Shown: piece after piece, positions 62,922-64,000 of the stretch
Position numbering within the stretch: the stretch's first letter is position 1
Layout of the letters: each line of letters opens with the position of its first letter
Origin: Corynebacterium sp.
GTDB lineage: Bacteria > Actinomycetota > Actinomycetes > Mycobacteriales > Mycobacteriaceae
Length of the DNA stretch: 64,000 nucleotides
Direction: 5' to 3'
Assembly: GCF_022712275.1 (NCBI RefSeq)
Contig: NZ_JALAGU010000022.1
Span: 90,149-154,148 of the forward strand
Notes under the pieces: generated by a model
Databases searched by the model: none
What the model was told of the DNA's origin: nothing
What the model saw: only the letters and a program-made list of their open reading frames with translations
Translations under genes and position numbers: made by a program

Positions 62922-63335
62922 TCAGGACCGGCACAGGCAGAACGGATGCCCGACCGGGTCCAGGAAGACCACGAAACCTTCCCTGTCCGCTTCCCCTGGT
63001 TGCACAGCATGTCTGGAGGCACCCAGCGCGACGGCGGTCCTCTCCGCCTCCGGGATACCGCTCACCCAGAAGTCGAGGTGTGCCTGCTGTGGCACCGGCC
63101 CCTCGGGCCACACCGGTGCACGGTAGTCATCCACCCGTTGGAATCCGAGGGAGAATCCCGGCTCCGCGACATCCGGTGGTCGGTCCGAGACCCACTCCGG
63201 GTGAAGGACATCAGGTTCGTCGGGCCCGGGTCGTACCACTTCCCACCCCAACAGCGTCGCGTAGAATTCCGCGAGGTCGACAGCGTCCGGGCAGTCCAGG
63301 GCGACAACGATGCGGTTCGGAGTGATGTGGTCCAT
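62922..63335 (-). CDS. VOC (glyoxalase-like) superfamily protein
   Basis: 137 residues. RIVVALDCPDAVDLAEFYAT, LLGWEVV and the C-terminal VVFLDPVGHPFCLCRS are typical of glyoxalase/dioxygenase-fold proteins of the actinobacterial glyoxalase-like subgroup; QAHLDFWVSGIPEAERTAV gives the metal His strand. No substrate can be assigned. ATG at 63335. It sits between two tiny peptide genes in the accessory tail. Confidence 0.85.
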   Translation of the reverse strand: MDHITPNRIVVALDCPDAVDLAEFYATLLGWEVVRPGPDEPDVLHPEWVSDRPPDVAEPGFSLGFQRVDDYRAPVWPEGPVPQQAHLDFWVSGIPEAERTAVALGASRHAVQPGEADREGFVVFLDPVGHPFCLCRS

Positions 63336-63386
63336 AGCGCCAGGATAAACCGTCGGTGCGTCCGATCCGGGGGTGGCGGGCCCGTG

Positions 63387-63416
63387 AAAAACCGCCTGTC
63401 ACATGGCGACAGGCGG
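63387..63416 (-). terminator. Terminator of the 37-residue peptide gene
   Basis: Perfect nine-base arms CCGCCTGTC and GACAGGCGG around a seven-base loop, with five A at 63387-63391 that become U in the minus transcript. It lies 18 bases after the peptide stop. Confidence 0.85.
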
Positions 63417-63434
63417 ATCAGGCGTGGACTCTCG

Positions 63435-63548
63435 TCAGTTGGCCGTCGATCGGGCCGGGAGGACGCCCAGTCCGGTGCTGGCGGCGCCTCCCGCCCTCTG
63501 AACCGGGGAAAAGTACCAGTTGATGATCTCTGCGAGTCGGTCGTACAT
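63435..63548 (-). CDS. 37-residue peptide with its own promoter and terminator
   Basis: The peptide starts MYDRLAEIINWYFSPVQRAG, an amphipathic helix with Trp/Tyr/Phe, and ends with a flexible Gly/Ala/Ser tail. It has AAAGGA about ten bases before the ATG, a TTGACA-N17-TACCCT promoter and a strong terminator, so the unit is complete and real despite its length. No family recognised; a PorA/PorH-like, phenol-soluble-modulin-like or signalling peptide are possible. Confidence 0.75.
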   Translation of the reverse strand: MYDRLAEIINWYFSPVQRAGGAASTGLGVLPARSTAN

Positions 63549-63622
63549 GGGACCCATTCCTTTCAGGGGTCGGTGCGGTGCGTGTCCGAGTGACTCACCA
63601 GAACGCGGGGTTAATTCCGTTG

Positions 63623-63651
63623 AGGGTATGTCCTACTGTGGGAGATGTCAA
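63623..63651 (-). promoter_or_regulatory. Strong sigma-A promoter of the 37-residue peptide gene
   Basis: On the minus strand a perfect TTGACA (63646-63651) lies 17 bases from TACCCT (63623-63628). Predicted start near 63616, about 65 bases before the ATG. Confidence 0.75.
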
Positions 63652-63829
63652 GTAATTGGGAAAAAGTGCCAGGCCACTCCGCATGTCGAGCATCGCACAT
63701 CCGAGCACCCGTGATCCCTCGGGTCCACACCACCGCGACGTAAGGTAAATCGAACACGTGCATGTTTTCGGTGTCGCATGTACCATAGGAAGCGAGACAC
63801 TCTCCACCCACACCACCACCGGAGACACC

Positions 63830-64000
63830 ATGCACCGCCACACCTTCGTCCACCGACGAACCACACACATGATCGACCTACTGGACAACCTCCTCACCCC
63901 GTCTCCACCACCACCGTCCTGGTCGATTGTCACCAACCCCCACCCCGCCGCGACAGCGAAACTACGCATCAACCGCCACGAACTCGACCTCGCCGCCACC
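63830..64000 (+). CDS. Start of a gene leaving the window, possibly DUF222/HNH type
   Basis: 57 codons are visible from ATG 63830, with GGAGA six bases upstream. The start reads MHRHTFVHRRTTHMIDLLDN, then a Pro-rich SPPPPSW stretch and LRINRHELDLAAT. His/Pro/Thr-rich starts of this kind are seen in actinobacterial DUF222-HNH endonuclease repeats, but too little is visible for a firm name. A TACCAT box at 63781-63786 may be its -10. An opposite-strand open frame across the same bases is judged a shadow. Confidence 0.45.
   Translation, partial: MHRHTFVHRRTTHMIDLLDNLLTPSPPPPSWSIVTNPHPAATAKLRINRHELDLAAT

Noticed and set aside
63750..63770. LexA (SOS) box resemblance TCGAAC...GTTTTCG
   Set aside because: The spacing between half sites is eight bases instead of four and the right half has mismatches.
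63595..63999. 134-codon minus-strand open frame near the right edge
   Set aside because: It runs through the promoter of the 37-residue peptide, has Arg/Ser/Trp-rich composition and no ribosome site; the plus-strand start at 63830 has one.

Overview
The window is a GC-rich, gene-dense chromosomal segment from a Corynebacterium-like actinobacterium. The evidence is the gene order: gapA-pgk-tpiA-ppc, whiA-yvcK-rapZ-uvrC, the rib cluster with rpe, rsmB-fmt-def-priA-metK-coaBC-rpoZ-gmk-mihF, pyrR-pyrB-pyrC-carA-carB-pyrF, nusB-efp-pepQ-aroQ-aroB/K-aroC and alaS-ruvX-mltG-aroE. Actinobacterial hallmarks (mihF, whiA, a helicase-dead PriA, an EF-P with a PGKGP loop, a perfect McbR-type operator before metK) agree with this. 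The unusually high GC suggests a relative of the high-GC corynebacteria rather than C. glutamicum itself; the species is not determined.

Layout. 1-15.2 kb, all minus strand: the end of a glycolytic operon (ppc is cut by the window start), the WhiA/YvcK/RapZ regulators with uvrC, and riboflavin synthesis ending in rpe. 15.4-23.3 kb, the accessory part: a giant divergent glutamate-synthase-like protein (1865 aa) overlaps by ATGA a CysJ-like NADPH diflavin reductase, both on the plus strand, followed by a convergent DinB-family gene. The pair lies between rpe and rsmB, which I recall as neighbours in C. glutamicum. 23.4-55 kb, minus strand: housekeeping genes for rRNA methylation, formyl-Met metabolism, SAM, CoA, GMP, pyrimidines, shikimate and tRNA charging. 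55-60.7 kb: aspS, a small membrane protein, a divergent GDPD, a DUF457 membrane protein, tRNA-Lys and a DAG kinase. 60.7-64 kb: thrC and then an accessory tail with a broken polynucleotide kinase/phosphatase, three very short helical peptide genes (one lies just upstream at 59.6 kb), a VOC protein and the start of a gene that leaves the window.

Most interesting. (1) The GOGAT-like/diflavin reductase pair replaces the usual gltB-gltD arrangement. The large protein keeps the N-terminal Cys of the glutaminase and the FMN-domain signatures, but its iron-sulfur motif is C-x5-C-x3-C instead of C-x5-C-x4-C, and it carries extra central and C-terminal segments. The simplest reading is an NADPH-dependent glutamate-synthase-like enzyme fed by an FMN/FAD reductase instead of GltD. 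(2) Shikimate kinase and 3-dehydroquinate synthase are one uninterrupted frame with a good internal ribosome site at the aroB start. (3) A T4-Pnkp-like gene has lost its middle. (4) There is a set of 37-68 residue peptide genes, one with a complete promoter, ribosome site and terminator.
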